A stretch of DNA of 22,060 nucleotides from Chara braunii. Taxonomy: Eukaryota > Streptophyta > Charophyceae > Charales > Characeae. The notes beneath the pieces were generated by a model. The model did no database searches. It worked only from the letters and a program-made list of their open reading frames with translations, and was not told where the DNA came from. The stretch is taken from the NCBI GenBank assembly GCA_003427395.1, contig BFEA01000088.1, positions 1,377,844 to 1,399,903 of the forward strand, read 5' to 3'. The position numbers and the translations under genes are program-made. Positions 1 to 6,719 of the stretch are shown here, in pieces. Numbering within the stretch: position 1 is the first letter of the stretch; each line of letters starts with the position of its first letter.

Positions 1-242
1 CACGAAAGACAAAAAAGATGGTAATGTATCTTTCCATGTTCTAGGGGTGGATTCAGTCTCGTTTTGCAATTTTGCACCTTTCCAGAGTAGTGCAGCGAGG
101 CCCATAACCAGAGGAACTCAACTCGAAAGGCCTGACAGGTAAAAAAAGAAAGAGACAACAGAAAATCACTGAGAAATTATTAATTCTATCCAAAACATTT
201 TTTAACCTTGCTGTAATCGTTTCGAGACAAAGTTCTCTGTCN
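1..242. other. unassigned left edge
   Basis: I recognise no gene here. The stretch ends at a single N (242), and the block that follows is a copy of sequence found about 2 kb to the right. Given the adapter junction at 417-454, its linkage to the rest of the window is uncertain. Confidence 0.5.
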
Positions 243-416
243 TGGGAAACTACGCGGCGGTAGTTAACAAAAAAATGCGTTCCGCTTCGAATTGCTGGCG
301 TCCCGGAAGGTGAAGTTGGAAAGTGCAAAAAAAAAAAGAAAAAAAAAAAAAAAAAAAACAGTTTCGAATTTCAGTTTGGGCAATGTAGACAAGCCAGCTT
401 TCCGGACAGGTAGGGG
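243..416. repeat. left copy of a duplicated ~175-bp block
   Basis: Bases 243-416 match 2277-2453 almost exactly, from TGGGAAACTACGCGG to GGACAGGTAGGGG. The visible differences are in the internal A-tract, which here is interrupted by a G. The copy begins right after an N and ends exactly at the adapter at 417. This fits an assembly or gap-filling artefact better than a biological duplication. Confidence 0.85.
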
Positions 417-454
417 CTGTCTCTTATACACATCTAGATGTGTATAAGAGACAG
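417..454. other. Nextera mate-pair junction adapter (assembly artefact)
   Basis: CTGTCTCTTATACACATCT (417-435) is followed directly by its reverse complement AGATGTGTATAAGAGACAG (436-454). These are two Tn5 mosaic ends head to head, as in the circularisation junction of Nextera mate-pair libraries. It is library sequence, not genomic. Sequence on either side need not be contiguous in the organism. Confidence 0.97.
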
Positions 455-800
455 GCCCTCCCACCCCCAAAAACAAAGAATGGCCCGTCACATCTCAATC
501 AAGACGATGTCGTCGTGTACTGTTTAAACCTCCACCAGTACCTGGACGTTTTTCTGAATCGGTGCGCCGCGGGGGTCCAGATGCATTTGCATCACTGGCG
601 GAGGGGGGCCAGAAGGGGGCCTAAGATCCCCTTGGTTACTGGCTGGTGGTTTAAATTTCAGAAAACAAACACAAAGAATCACCTTGCATTCCAGCCCCCT
701 CCCCCTCCCTCCACCCTCCCACCTCCCTTCCCCCACCCTCTCCCCCTGAAGAAACAATCTTTCGTCAGATCTCAGTCAACGCACTGTCGTCCTCTACTGG
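455..800. other. unassigned, pyrimidine-rich
   Basis: No gene is recognisable. The part around 690-750 is a C-rich CCCTCC-type tract. Open frames that run through it continue into the downstream trinucleotide repeat and look like low-complexity artefacts. Confidence 0.5.
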
Positions 801-913
801 ACTACCGTCTTCCCGCGAACACAACGCACCCTCATTTTGACTGTATCGGGCCGGAAACATGCCTTGCATACGTTCATTTCAGGGTGCGTTATGTTCGGGG
901 GAAGACGGTAGTT
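801..913. repeat. imperfect inverted repeat (hairpin element)
   Basis: The left arm (801 to about 838, starting ACTACCGTCTTCCCGCGAAC) is nearly the reverse complement of the right arm (about 873-913, ending GGGGGAAGACGGTAGTT). The arms are ~38 bp around a loop of ~35 bp. A diverged single arm of the same kind is seen at about 2048-2110. This suggests a small foldback or MITE-derived repeat; no target-site duplication was identified. Confidence 0.65.
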
Positions 914-956
914 CAAAACAGAGATGGAATACAGATTGCAAAGCACGATGCTGAGG

Positions 957-958
<2 letters not shown>

Positions 959-995
<37 letters not shown>

Positions 996-1014
996 CTGCT
1001 GCTGCTGCTGCCGC

Positions 1015-1046
<32 letters not shown>
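959..1046. repeat. compound microsatellite (CTG)n then (ATG)n
   Basis: A CTG/GCT trinucleotide run (959-1011, with a GTG and a CCG interruption) is followed immediately by a GAT run (1014-1046). It produces poly-Ala/poly-Asp on the plus strand and poly-Ser/poly-Ile on the minus strand in spurious frames. Confidence 0.95.
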
Positions 1047-1048
<2 letters not shown>

Positions 1049-1095
1049 CGGACTGAGTGAGCGGCTAAATGAGCCAAGGCATGAGGAAAGGTGAC

Positions 1096-1161
1096 ATTGA
1101 AAGATCATTGAAAGATCATTGAAAGATCATTGAAAGATCATTGAAAGATCATTGGAAGATG
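1096..1161. repeat. 11-bp tandem repeat, ~6 units
   Basis: ATTGAAAGATC occurs five times perfectly in a row (1096-1150), with a sixth changed unit (1151-1161). There are no spacers, so it is a minisatellite, not a CRISPR array. Confidence 0.97.
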
Positions 1162-1498
1162 CATACCCATAACAGTGATAGACAGGGAGTCACAAGCTGC
1201 CAACGCGTCCAACCGATTGGAATCCATGGACGCCTCCGCAGAAACGATCTCGAATGCCACTTCCTGTTCATCTCCACCCTATTTCTTCCTCTTTTTTTTA
1301 AAAAAAAAATTAAATTTGACTATAATCGCGACCCATTCCGAACTAGCAAATAATTTCATTAAACTGCAATTGTATGACGACAGTCGCCCATGTCATTGAG
1401 CGCCAATTGCCGCGACAAAACTCCGCTCATTGATTTTTTCTTTCGATTCGGATTTGTAGCTGAAACGGTTACCATGACTCAGGCGTAGTTGTTTCAAC
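1162..1498. other. unassigned
   Basis: No gene, RNA or mobile element is recognised. There is a short T-tract followed by an A-tract around 1292-1310. Confidence 0.45.
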
Positions 1499-1522
1499 AA
1501 AAAAAAAAAAAAAAAAAAAAAA
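1499..1522. repeat. poly-A tract abutting the U6 copy
   Basis: About 24 A residues end two bases before the 5' end of the U6-like sequence at 1525. A retroposed U6 in plus orientation would be expected to carry poly-A at its 3' end, so the placement is unusual. Confidence 0.9.
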
Positions 1523-1524
1523 GA

Positions 1525-1644
1525 GTCCTTTGGGACATCTGTTAGGATTGGAACGATACAGGGAGAGAAGTTTTTTTTTTTTTTTTTTTTTTTTTCAATT
1601 TGAGAGAAGATTAGCATGGCCCCTGCGTAAATCGAGAAATGGTC
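1525..1644 (+). pseudogene. U6: U6 snRNA pseudogene (plant type), split by poly-T
   Basis: U6 snRNA is the catalytic-core RNA of the spliceosome and is normally ~102 nt. Visible in order are a 5' stem-loop version (GTCCTTTGGGAC, 1525-1536), ATTGGAACGATACA (ending 1560), then GAGAAGATTAGCATGGCCCC (1603-1622), and the plant-type 3' part TAAATCGAGAAATGGTC (1628-1644). Two lesions break it. A T25-CAATTT insertion (1571-1601) lies between two copies of GAGAGAAG. About 15 nt that should lie between CCCCTGCG and TAAATCG are missing, which removes the stretch just 3' of the conserved central region. I see no clear upstream USE/TATA promoter, and poly-A directly precedes the 5' end. It is therefore a dead copy. 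The 3' end sequence supports a streptophyte host. Confidence 0.88.
1571..1601. repeat. poly-T insertion inside U6, flanked by GAGAGAAG repeats
   Basis: T25 followed by CAATTT sits between GAGAGAAG at 1563-1570 and GAGAGAAG at 1602-1609. The 8-bp direct repeat looks like a target-site duplication. Poly-T on plus means a poly-A-tailed insertion in minus orientation, nearly all tail. Confidence 0.7.
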
Positions 1645-1748
1645 GCAAAACAGAATTAAAAACAAATCCCGAAACGGTCCTTTTTTTTTCTTTTTTTTTT
1701 CAAAAAAGGGGGAAAAAAAAGCCAGTTTTACCGAAATGGCAGTTACTA
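1645..1748. other. homopolymer-rich spacer
   Basis: T-tracts at 1681-1700 and A-rich runs at 1701-1720 dominate. No gene is recognised. Confidence 0.5.
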
Positions 1749-1899
1749 GGACTCATCACATATAACAGCATACATACTAATCAGGGAGCTCGGAACTGAA
1801 GGCAATGAAAAAAAAAAAAAAAAAAAAAAAAAAGGGACTCATCACATAGAACAGCACAGTAGCATACATATTAATCAGGGAGGTCGGAGTTGAAGGCAA
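1749..1899. repeat. imperfect tandem duplication split by poly-A
   Basis: The segment 1749-1807 (GGACTCATCACATATAACAG through GAAGGCAATG) recurs with changes at 1835-1899 (GGACTCATCACATAGAACAG through GAAGGCAA). A run of 26 A residues (1808-1833) separates the units. The second unit has a small insertion (CACAGTAG). It may be two retroposed copies of one short RNA or slippage-mediated duplication. Confidence 0.85.
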
Positions 1900-2276
1900 A
1901 GGCACTTATGATCTCGCTTGTGATAGACCTCAAGGTTTGGATTCTCTGGACACATGAGAGATCGAGAGACGGATGTCAGTACCATCTCGACCCAGCTGAT
2001 GAGTGTGCCAACCCGCATCCCACCCAGCACTCCTCGTCGTACTCATACTTAACTAACGTGTTCCCCCGAATACAACATACGGTCATGCTAATTAATTGCT
2101 GTATCGAGACTCGAAATTGCCCCAAATACAGCTGCAAGATGATCCAGATTTCCAGCAGGTGCAGCTCCCCACCGACGGAACGAAGCAATCAACAGGGTGA
2201 GGTCTCACACAGGCAGGAGCACTTACCTCCTGCTGCCAGAAGCCCATCCAACTCATCTTCCCAACAAAACAAAAAA
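1900..2276. other. unassigned
   Basis: No gene is recognised. Bases 2048-2110 resemble the left arm of the hairpin at 801-913 (AACTAACGTGTTCCCCCGAA and onward to CTGTATCGAG). The longest plus-strand frame here has no domain I recognise. Confidence 0.45.
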
Positions 2277-2358
2277 TGGGAAACTACGCGGCGGTAGTTA
2301 ACAAAAAAATGCGTTCCGCTTCGAATTGCTGGCGTCCCGGAAGGTGAAGTTGGAAAGT

Positions 2359-2396
<38 letters not shown>

Positions 2397-2453
2397 AGTT
2401 TCGAATTTCAGTTTGGGCAATGTAGACAAGCCAGCTTTCCGGACAGGTAGGGG
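2277..2453. repeat. right copy of the duplicated ~175-bp block
   Basis: This is the counterpart of 243-416. It continues uninterrupted into a repeat also seen at 5303-5428, so it is probably the authentic genomic copy. It contains a run of ~35 A residues (2361-2395). Confidence 0.85.
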
Positions 2454-2533
2454 TGCCCCAAATACAATTATTGTGCAAACTGCATCTTGCCCCACGATTG
2501 TGCAATTATAACTCGTTTTTGTGATTCTACTGA
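2396..2533. repeat. truncated copy of the 5.3-kb hairpin repeat
   Basis: From CAGTTTCGAATTTCAGTTTG to ATAACTCGTTTTTGTGATTC this matches the body and right arm of the element at 5245-5455, with many substitutions. The left arm is missing and replaced by the poly-A run. Confidence 0.75.
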
Positions 2534-2672
2534 GGTTACCCCCAAAAAAACAAGCGAAAAAAAAAAAGAAAAAAAAAAGGGGTAATCATCGTACTATGCC
2601 CAAATCCACAGCCAGCATGTTTTAGTCTGCCCGCCAGCAAACACCCCCGTAACGCCACCACTCTTTCTCGTC

Positions 2673-2792
2673 ATACCTATGAAGATGAGGATACCCCAAG
2701 GGACCGTAGTAGTAATAAGAGTGTACAGCAATCACATCAAGCAGACAGATGGTCTGTTGTAGAGATACCTATGAAGATACCCCAAGGGACCG
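2673..2792 (-). repeat. local duplication at the 3' end of the F-box/LRR frame
   Basis: The segment at 2673-2706 repeats at 2765-2792 (ATACCTATGAAGAT ... ACCCCAAGGGACCG); the outer copy has six extra bases. On the minus strand both encode a GPLGY..HRY-type peptide. The inner copy is at the end of the F-box/LRR frame. The outer copy is followed by about 15 more open codons and a stop near 2626, so it could be the original C-terminus. Confidence 0.75.
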
Positions 2793-4082
2793 ACCCCCCC
2801 AATAACGACAAGATCCTCCCGTTGGGCCTGCAACATCCCGACTCCCGACCAAGTCATGCGAGTACAGTACTGAACCGTTAGCTCACGCAGACTGTTGAGC
2901 TTGGTCCCGATCGAAGCCAACCCCGCATCGGTAATGGAGCTACCCCCGATGCCCAGCCGCTCCAGCCTCGGCAGAAACTCCTCGATTACCTTCAAAGCCT
3001 CGTCCGTGATTCCCGTGTGAAGACCATTCAACGACAAAGCAGCCAGCAGAGGGCATCCTCTGGCGATAGCAGTGACCAGAGAGTCTGCCCGGCGAGATCG
3101 GTATTCTGATGGTAGACCCCTCTCTGTCGCATCTCCTTGCTCGGAGAAGAGTTCCCGCACGTCGAGAACACGAAGTCGGGATAGACCCCCTGACTCGAAC
3201 CAGCTTGATGGCATCTCGTCGATCTTCCAGATCGTCGTGAACCGCAATTCCTCCAATAGTGGGCACTGACCCTGTAATATCATATCGTTGAAGTGCCAAA
3301 ATAAAAACTGCTCTGCAAAAAGCTTGCGAAGCTGACCTTTGCTGCGATCAGCTATAGAAATAGCGCATTCAGGATCGTTCCAGCCGCATCTGGACCGCAA
3401 AAGGATAGCTTCCTGCCAACACAACGGATCCAGGGACGCCCAAAGCCAGCTCTTGCAGGTGGCACCGGCGAGGATTCGATCTCGCACACTCAGGCAACTG
3501 AGAATAGGTTACTAATCCTTCATGAATCATCATCGACCAATCATGGTCGGCGTTCCCGGAGGAAGCTGGCAATGGCTCCTCGTTCTCCTCCTTTTTCTCA
3601 TTTTTTTTCTCCCTCTCTTGCTGCTCCGAGTGCGGGTGCTGCTTCTTCTCCTTCACCTCCCCCTCCTCGTCTTCCAAGCCCTCTACCTCCTTCTCCTCCC
3701 CCTTCTTCACCCCTGGTCTCATGACATGTAATCGGCCACCGGGTTCCCTCCCTTGAAAACAAGAAGAAGACGAAGAAGAAGAAGAACAAGAAGAAGAAGA
3801 ATACAGCCTGAGAGGAGAAGAAGAAGAAGAAGAAGAAGAAGAAGAAGAAGAAGAAGAAGAAGAAGAAGACAGCCTGAGAGATGCCAACGGGAGGGTTAGG
3901 GAAGGATCCAGCTCAAATCCCGAGAGGGGGATAGGGGGGTCAAGTTCGGATTCAACCCCCAGGGCTGCCGTCTGGAGGTGTAAGGGAATATTTCCCTTAC
4001 CTGCGAATGGTGTTACCCGGACGTTTTGGCCATCTTTCTCGCTCACCCCCTGCCCATAAGGCTCCATAGCTGCAAGCTGCAA
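2732..4082 (-). pseudogene. F-box / leucine-rich-repeat protein, frame broken
   Basis: F-box/LRR proteins are substrate receptors of SCF ubiquitin ligases. The minus-strand frame from 4082 encodes a low-complexity N-terminus: a long Ser run from a GAA/TTC microsatellite, then a Lys/Glu-rich acidic stretch, then the start of an F-box (DWSMMIHEG, about residues 181-189). Near 3490-3500 the frame must change. The next frame (3497-2732) carries the rest of the F-box (RDRILAGATCKSW ... DPLCW) and about five LRRs with the ITDAGLASI and ITDEALKVI patterns, ending at 2732. The change could be an indel. It could also be an intron, because TTCTCAG at 3504-3498 would serve as a 3' splice site, but no matching donor is evident. 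The Ser run and the nearby duplication hint at an unstable 5' end. F-box/LRR identity is good; whether the gene works is unclear. Confidence 0.72.
3814..3869. repeat. (GAA)n microsatellite
   Basis: A nearly pure GAA/AAG run lies here. It is read as poly-Ser on the minus strand in the F-box frame. Confidence 0.95.
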
Positions 4083-4152
4083 TCTCTCTCTTGTTGACTG
4101 TATACACGCTGGGGCAGGGAGCTGGCAATGACCATGGCTCCTCTTTCTTCCA

Positions 4153-4196
4153 CTCCTCCTCCTCCTCCTCCTCCTCCTCCTCCTCCTCCTCCTCCT
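4153..4196. repeat. (CTC)n microsatellite
   Basis: A pure CTC/TCC run gives poly-Ser or poly-Pro on plus and poly-Glu or poly-Gly on minus. All frames through it are artefacts of the repeat. Confidence 0.95.
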
Positions 4197-4345
4197 TCCT
4201 GTGTTGCTTCTTTGGGCGCGCTTGCTGCGTCGTCCCCTTCATGTCCTACCCGTGTCGTCTTCCTCAACCAGAGTCAACCTCCTCCTCCTCCCCGTCTTCA
4301 CCTCTGGTTTCATCAGAGGAAATAGGCCATGGGCGTTCTACTCCA

Positions 4346-4396
4346 GAAAGAAAGAAAGAAAGAAGAAGAAGAAGAAGAAGAAGAAGAAGAAGAAGA
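4346..4396. repeat. (GAAA)n/(GAA)n microsatellite
   Basis: Four GAAA-type units pass into a GAA run ending at ACAGCCTGAGAG. It is the counterpart of the microsatellite at 3814-3869 in the segmental duplication. Confidence 0.95.
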
Positions 4397-4450
4397 CAGC
4401 CTGAGAGAAGGTTAGGGTCCTTAGGGAACGATCCAGCTCAAGTGGAGAGA

Positions 4451-4746
4451 GGGGGCTAGAGGCCCATCAACCCTTTAGGATGCCGTGAGGAGCTTCCGCC
4501 TGTTCTTTCCGGCATTCACAGGCTCGGGCGTTGACCGGCCCTCCCCTTCGACTGGTGAAAGAGAGCGCTACTGTCCGTCTATCAAGGTTTACAAAGGTAC
4601 TTAGGAGGGTTGTGCTCCACTTGAGCTCTTTCGGGGAAGTTGCACGAAGAGTTTCGGGCTCCAGCCGCTCCACAGCAGCCGTTTCTACTTGTTTTTGCCC
4701 CTTTCGAGAACTCTGGCTGGTTTTGCTAAAAAAGTAGTTCTATCCA
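4451..4746. other. unassigned
   Basis: No recognisable gene. The first ~50 bases may still belong to the diverged segmental duplication (CAACCC....GGATGCCGT against CAACCCCCAGGGCTGCCGT). Confidence 0.45.
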
Positions 4747-5140
4747 GAGGCCTAGCTCAGTTGGTAAGGCACGCAAGTGGCCTTCAGGAGGTCTTAGGTT
4801 CAATCCCCACTGGCCTCATGTACCTTCCTGGGGCAAGCTTGGCGCCCGCCACCTAGAGATATGCAGTTGGTCCCCCCGAGTGCCATTGAGCAGAGACTGC
4901 TGATGTTCATAGGGAGAGGGGACCGGAGGGGAGGCACAGTGACTGGCCCATCGAAGAAGCTACTGTAGGTCCTGATGCTACCGGCTGACCCCTGGCCGGT
5001 ATCTCCCACCTGGTGTAGCAGGTATAGCACCTGCTGGTGTGTGCAGCCCCCGCATGTTCCCTGCCAATCCCTGGTTGGAGGCTTGAGCACGGATGTGGCT
5101 GCTACAGGGCTCCCCGTAATACTATAACGACAATAAAAAA
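4747..5140 (+). mobile_element. tRNA-derived SINE
   Basis: The head looks like a tRNA. GAGGCC at 4747 can pair with GGCCTC at about 4812-4817. There is a Pol III A box TAGCTCAGTTGG (4753-4764) and a B box GGTTCAATCCC (4797-4807), 32 bases apart. The T-stem and anticodon stem do not pair well, so it is not a working tRNA gene. A ~300-bp tRNA-unrelated body follows and appears to end at an A-rich tail (CAATAAAAAAGG, about 5130-5142). The head resembles the GAGGCCTAGCTCAGTTGG type seen in plant SINEs. The 3' end and target-site duplication are not certain. SINEs depend on a LINE's enzymes for movement; none is present here. Confidence 0.75.
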
Positions 5141-5142
5141 GG

Positions 5143-5244
5143 CCCGAAAGGCCGTCCTGTCCAGATTCGACAGGTAATTAGTTATTACCCCAATTTAATG
5201 AAAAAGTCACTATTCAAAAAAAAAAAAAAAAAAAAAACTTTTTT
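5143..5244. other. spacer with two short hairpins and poly-A
   Basis: GGCCCGAAAGGCC (5142-5154) and CTGTCCAGATTCGACAG (5157-5173) can each fold. A 22-A run follows at 5216-5237. These may be part of the SINE tail or independent; no function can be assigned. Confidence 0.4.
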
Positions 5245-5455
5245 GGGGAAAGAACTTGGGAGTCACAAAAATGAGCTATAATTACACTATGGGCCAAGAT
5301 ACAGTTTCGAATTGCAGTTTGGGCAATGTATACAATCCAGCTTTCTGGCCAGGTGGGGTGCCTGAAGTGCAATTGCAAACTGTATCTTGGCCCAAGTGCA
5401 CTTATAACTCGTTTTTGTGACTCTACTTTGCCAAAATGAAGTTCTTCCCACTGTT
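5245..5455. mobile_element. long-inverted-repeat (MITE-like) element
   Basis: The left arm (about 5246-5307, core GAGTCACAAAAATGAG through GGCCAAGATACAGTTT) is the inexact reverse complement of the right arm (about 5379-5455, AAACTGTATCTTGGCCCAAG through TTTTTGTGACTC and on to AAGTTCTTCCC). A gap of ~12 bases in the left arm is the largest difference. The loop of ~70 bp contains GTTTCGAATTGCAGTTTGGG, also found at 2396-2533. There is no coding capacity. It is a non-autonomous foldback or MITE-type element; no target duplication was pinned down. Confidence 0.7.
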
Positions 5456-5854
5456 CTGAGTTCTCAGTTGCCGGCGGTCCTCTGCAGAATAGGGGGTCTG
5501 AAGTTTCTGAACATAAGACTACAGGATATGGTATCTTTTCTCTATAATTCCCCCCAAAACGGTTCAATGTACCTGGCAACAATTGTGCATCCCTGGAAAT
5601 GAAAGAGCACTATTTGCCCCTGTTGCAAGCCACTTCCTCGGGCTCTGAGGATTTCCCAGTCAAATAATGCTCGGCTCCAAGGACCTCACGAGGTCCTTCG
5701 AGCCCGAGGATCCGCAATTGGCAGGGTGGTGGCATGAAGCGTCGAAGGAAGTAGGTGGTCCAGCGGCCGCACGATGGAAATCGTGGGCCCTCTTCGTCGA
5801 AGACGTCCTGCAACGGCCTCCGGAGTTTACTGTTGGCGGTGATTCACGGCATGG
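5456..5854. other. unassigned, with one strong palindrome
   Basis: AAGGACCTC-AC-GAGGTCCTT (5679-5698) is a perfect inverted repeat with a 2-base loop. A plus-strand open frame across 5667-5867 encodes a Trp-rich peptide (GWWHEASKE... ARWKSWALF) that I do not recognise. Because the next feature looks like an LTR end, this could be a remnant of another retroelement's interior. Confidence 0.4.
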
Positions 5855-6360
5855 TGTGACGCCCTAACCTCACGCCCAGCGCAACTTCCTGATCGAAGTG
5901 GGATGGGGACCTGGAAGTGCAAAAAGGGGGTGTGCCACGGATTTTAGGAAAGTGGGAATGGAGTCCCAGGTCGGAACTGGGATCTCCAGTGGATAGTTTA
6001 GGGACAATGGTGCAAGATGGTACGCGAAGATCGTATCTGGCGTGCGTTTCATTCTTCGGGGATGGGATTAGCGTCTCTGCCATTTGCGTTGCCGCGGTCG
6101 GTCCCTTATCTGGTGGACCGGTGGGACACCATGGCTGTTGCGTTGTTCGAACAGTTGTCGGCGCCGCTCGTAACAAGCTTCGGAATCCGACGAGGCCGGC
6201 CTCAAGCGGAAGCTGTCTGATCGCCGCTCGGCTTCGGTTCGAGTTCGTCGGATAAATCCCGAAGCTCGATACGCCTGGTACTGCTCGCACTCTTCGCACG
6301 ATGTGCGGGGCCAGTAGCGAGCTATGGAATTCCATGGTACCACTGTGAGCTGGTGATATG
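5855..6360 (-). mobile_element. diverged LTR fragment related to the big element's LTR
   Basis: It starts TGTGACGCCC-TAACCTCACGCCC, as the large element's LTR starts TGTGATACGC-AACCTCACGCCC. About 75-100 bases further on both contain GGATTTT.GG and then GAGTC.CC.GG.CGGAAC.GGGA. The two otherwise differ greatly, so this is a related family rather than another copy. The far end and flanking duplication were not found. No initiator-tRNA primer site lies next to its left end, which suggests a 3' LTR, a solo LTR or a fragment. Confidence 0.5.
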
Positions 6361-6715
6361 GAAGGAGGAGATGGAAGGGAGGGAAACTTGTATTAATAAC
6401 AACGAAGTGCGGAGATATGTAATAATGAGTGTTGTTAGTATTCGGATAGTCTGGGCCCTTAGGATCGCTAGTTATGGCCCAGTGAAAATCCCCCACGCAC
6501 AGTCGGTCGTTCTCCTTTAGACAGGGAAATTCCGGGTTTCTCGAGTTTCCCCGCCGTCAGAGATGTTCGCTCTCCCAGTATTCGCGATACTCTGGGTCCC
6601 TCAGGCTCTCACAATCAGTGATCCAAGAGGGAGTTTCTACAGCCATATCCGACTACTGGACTCGGTCTCCCACATCCTTATAGTGAGCCAGGATCGAAGT
6701 CGACTCATGCAGACG
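6361..6715. other. unassigned, left flank of the retrotransposon
   Basis: I see no gene. It may include the U3 part of the LTR-like fragment to its left. Confidence 0.4.
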
Positions 6716-6719
6716 TGCG
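6716..6719. repeat. candidate target-site duplication (left)
   Basis: TGCG directly precedes the LTR start TGTGATACGC. The same TGCG directly follows the right LTR end GCTTATCACA at 20014-20017. Ty3/Gypsy elements usually duplicate 5 bp; here only 4 match exactly at the canonical TG/CA ends. Confidence 0.55.

Larger units (their letters stand above)
3558..4450. repeat. tandem segmental duplication of the F-box 5' region
   Basis: Landmarks recur in the same order in 3558-3930 and 4122-4450: GCTGGCAATG, ATGGCTCCTC, a CTC-rich tract, TTCACC...CTGGT.TCAT, a (GAA)n run, ACAGCCTGAGAG, GGTTAGGG and GATCCAGCTCAA. Identity between landmarks is patchy. The upstream copy duplicates the N-terminal low-complexity part of the F-box/LRR frame. 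Confidence 0.7.

Noticed and set aside
440-1060. 206-codon plus-strand open frame ending in poly-Ala/poly-Asp
   Set aside because: It begins inside the sequencing adapter and owes its length to C-rich and trinucleotide repeats.
1096-1161. CRISPR array
   Set aside because: The repeats are contiguous with no spacers, and the genome is eukaryotic.
4747-4820. Functional tRNA gene
   Set aside because: Anticodon and T stems do not pair and the body continues as a SINE.
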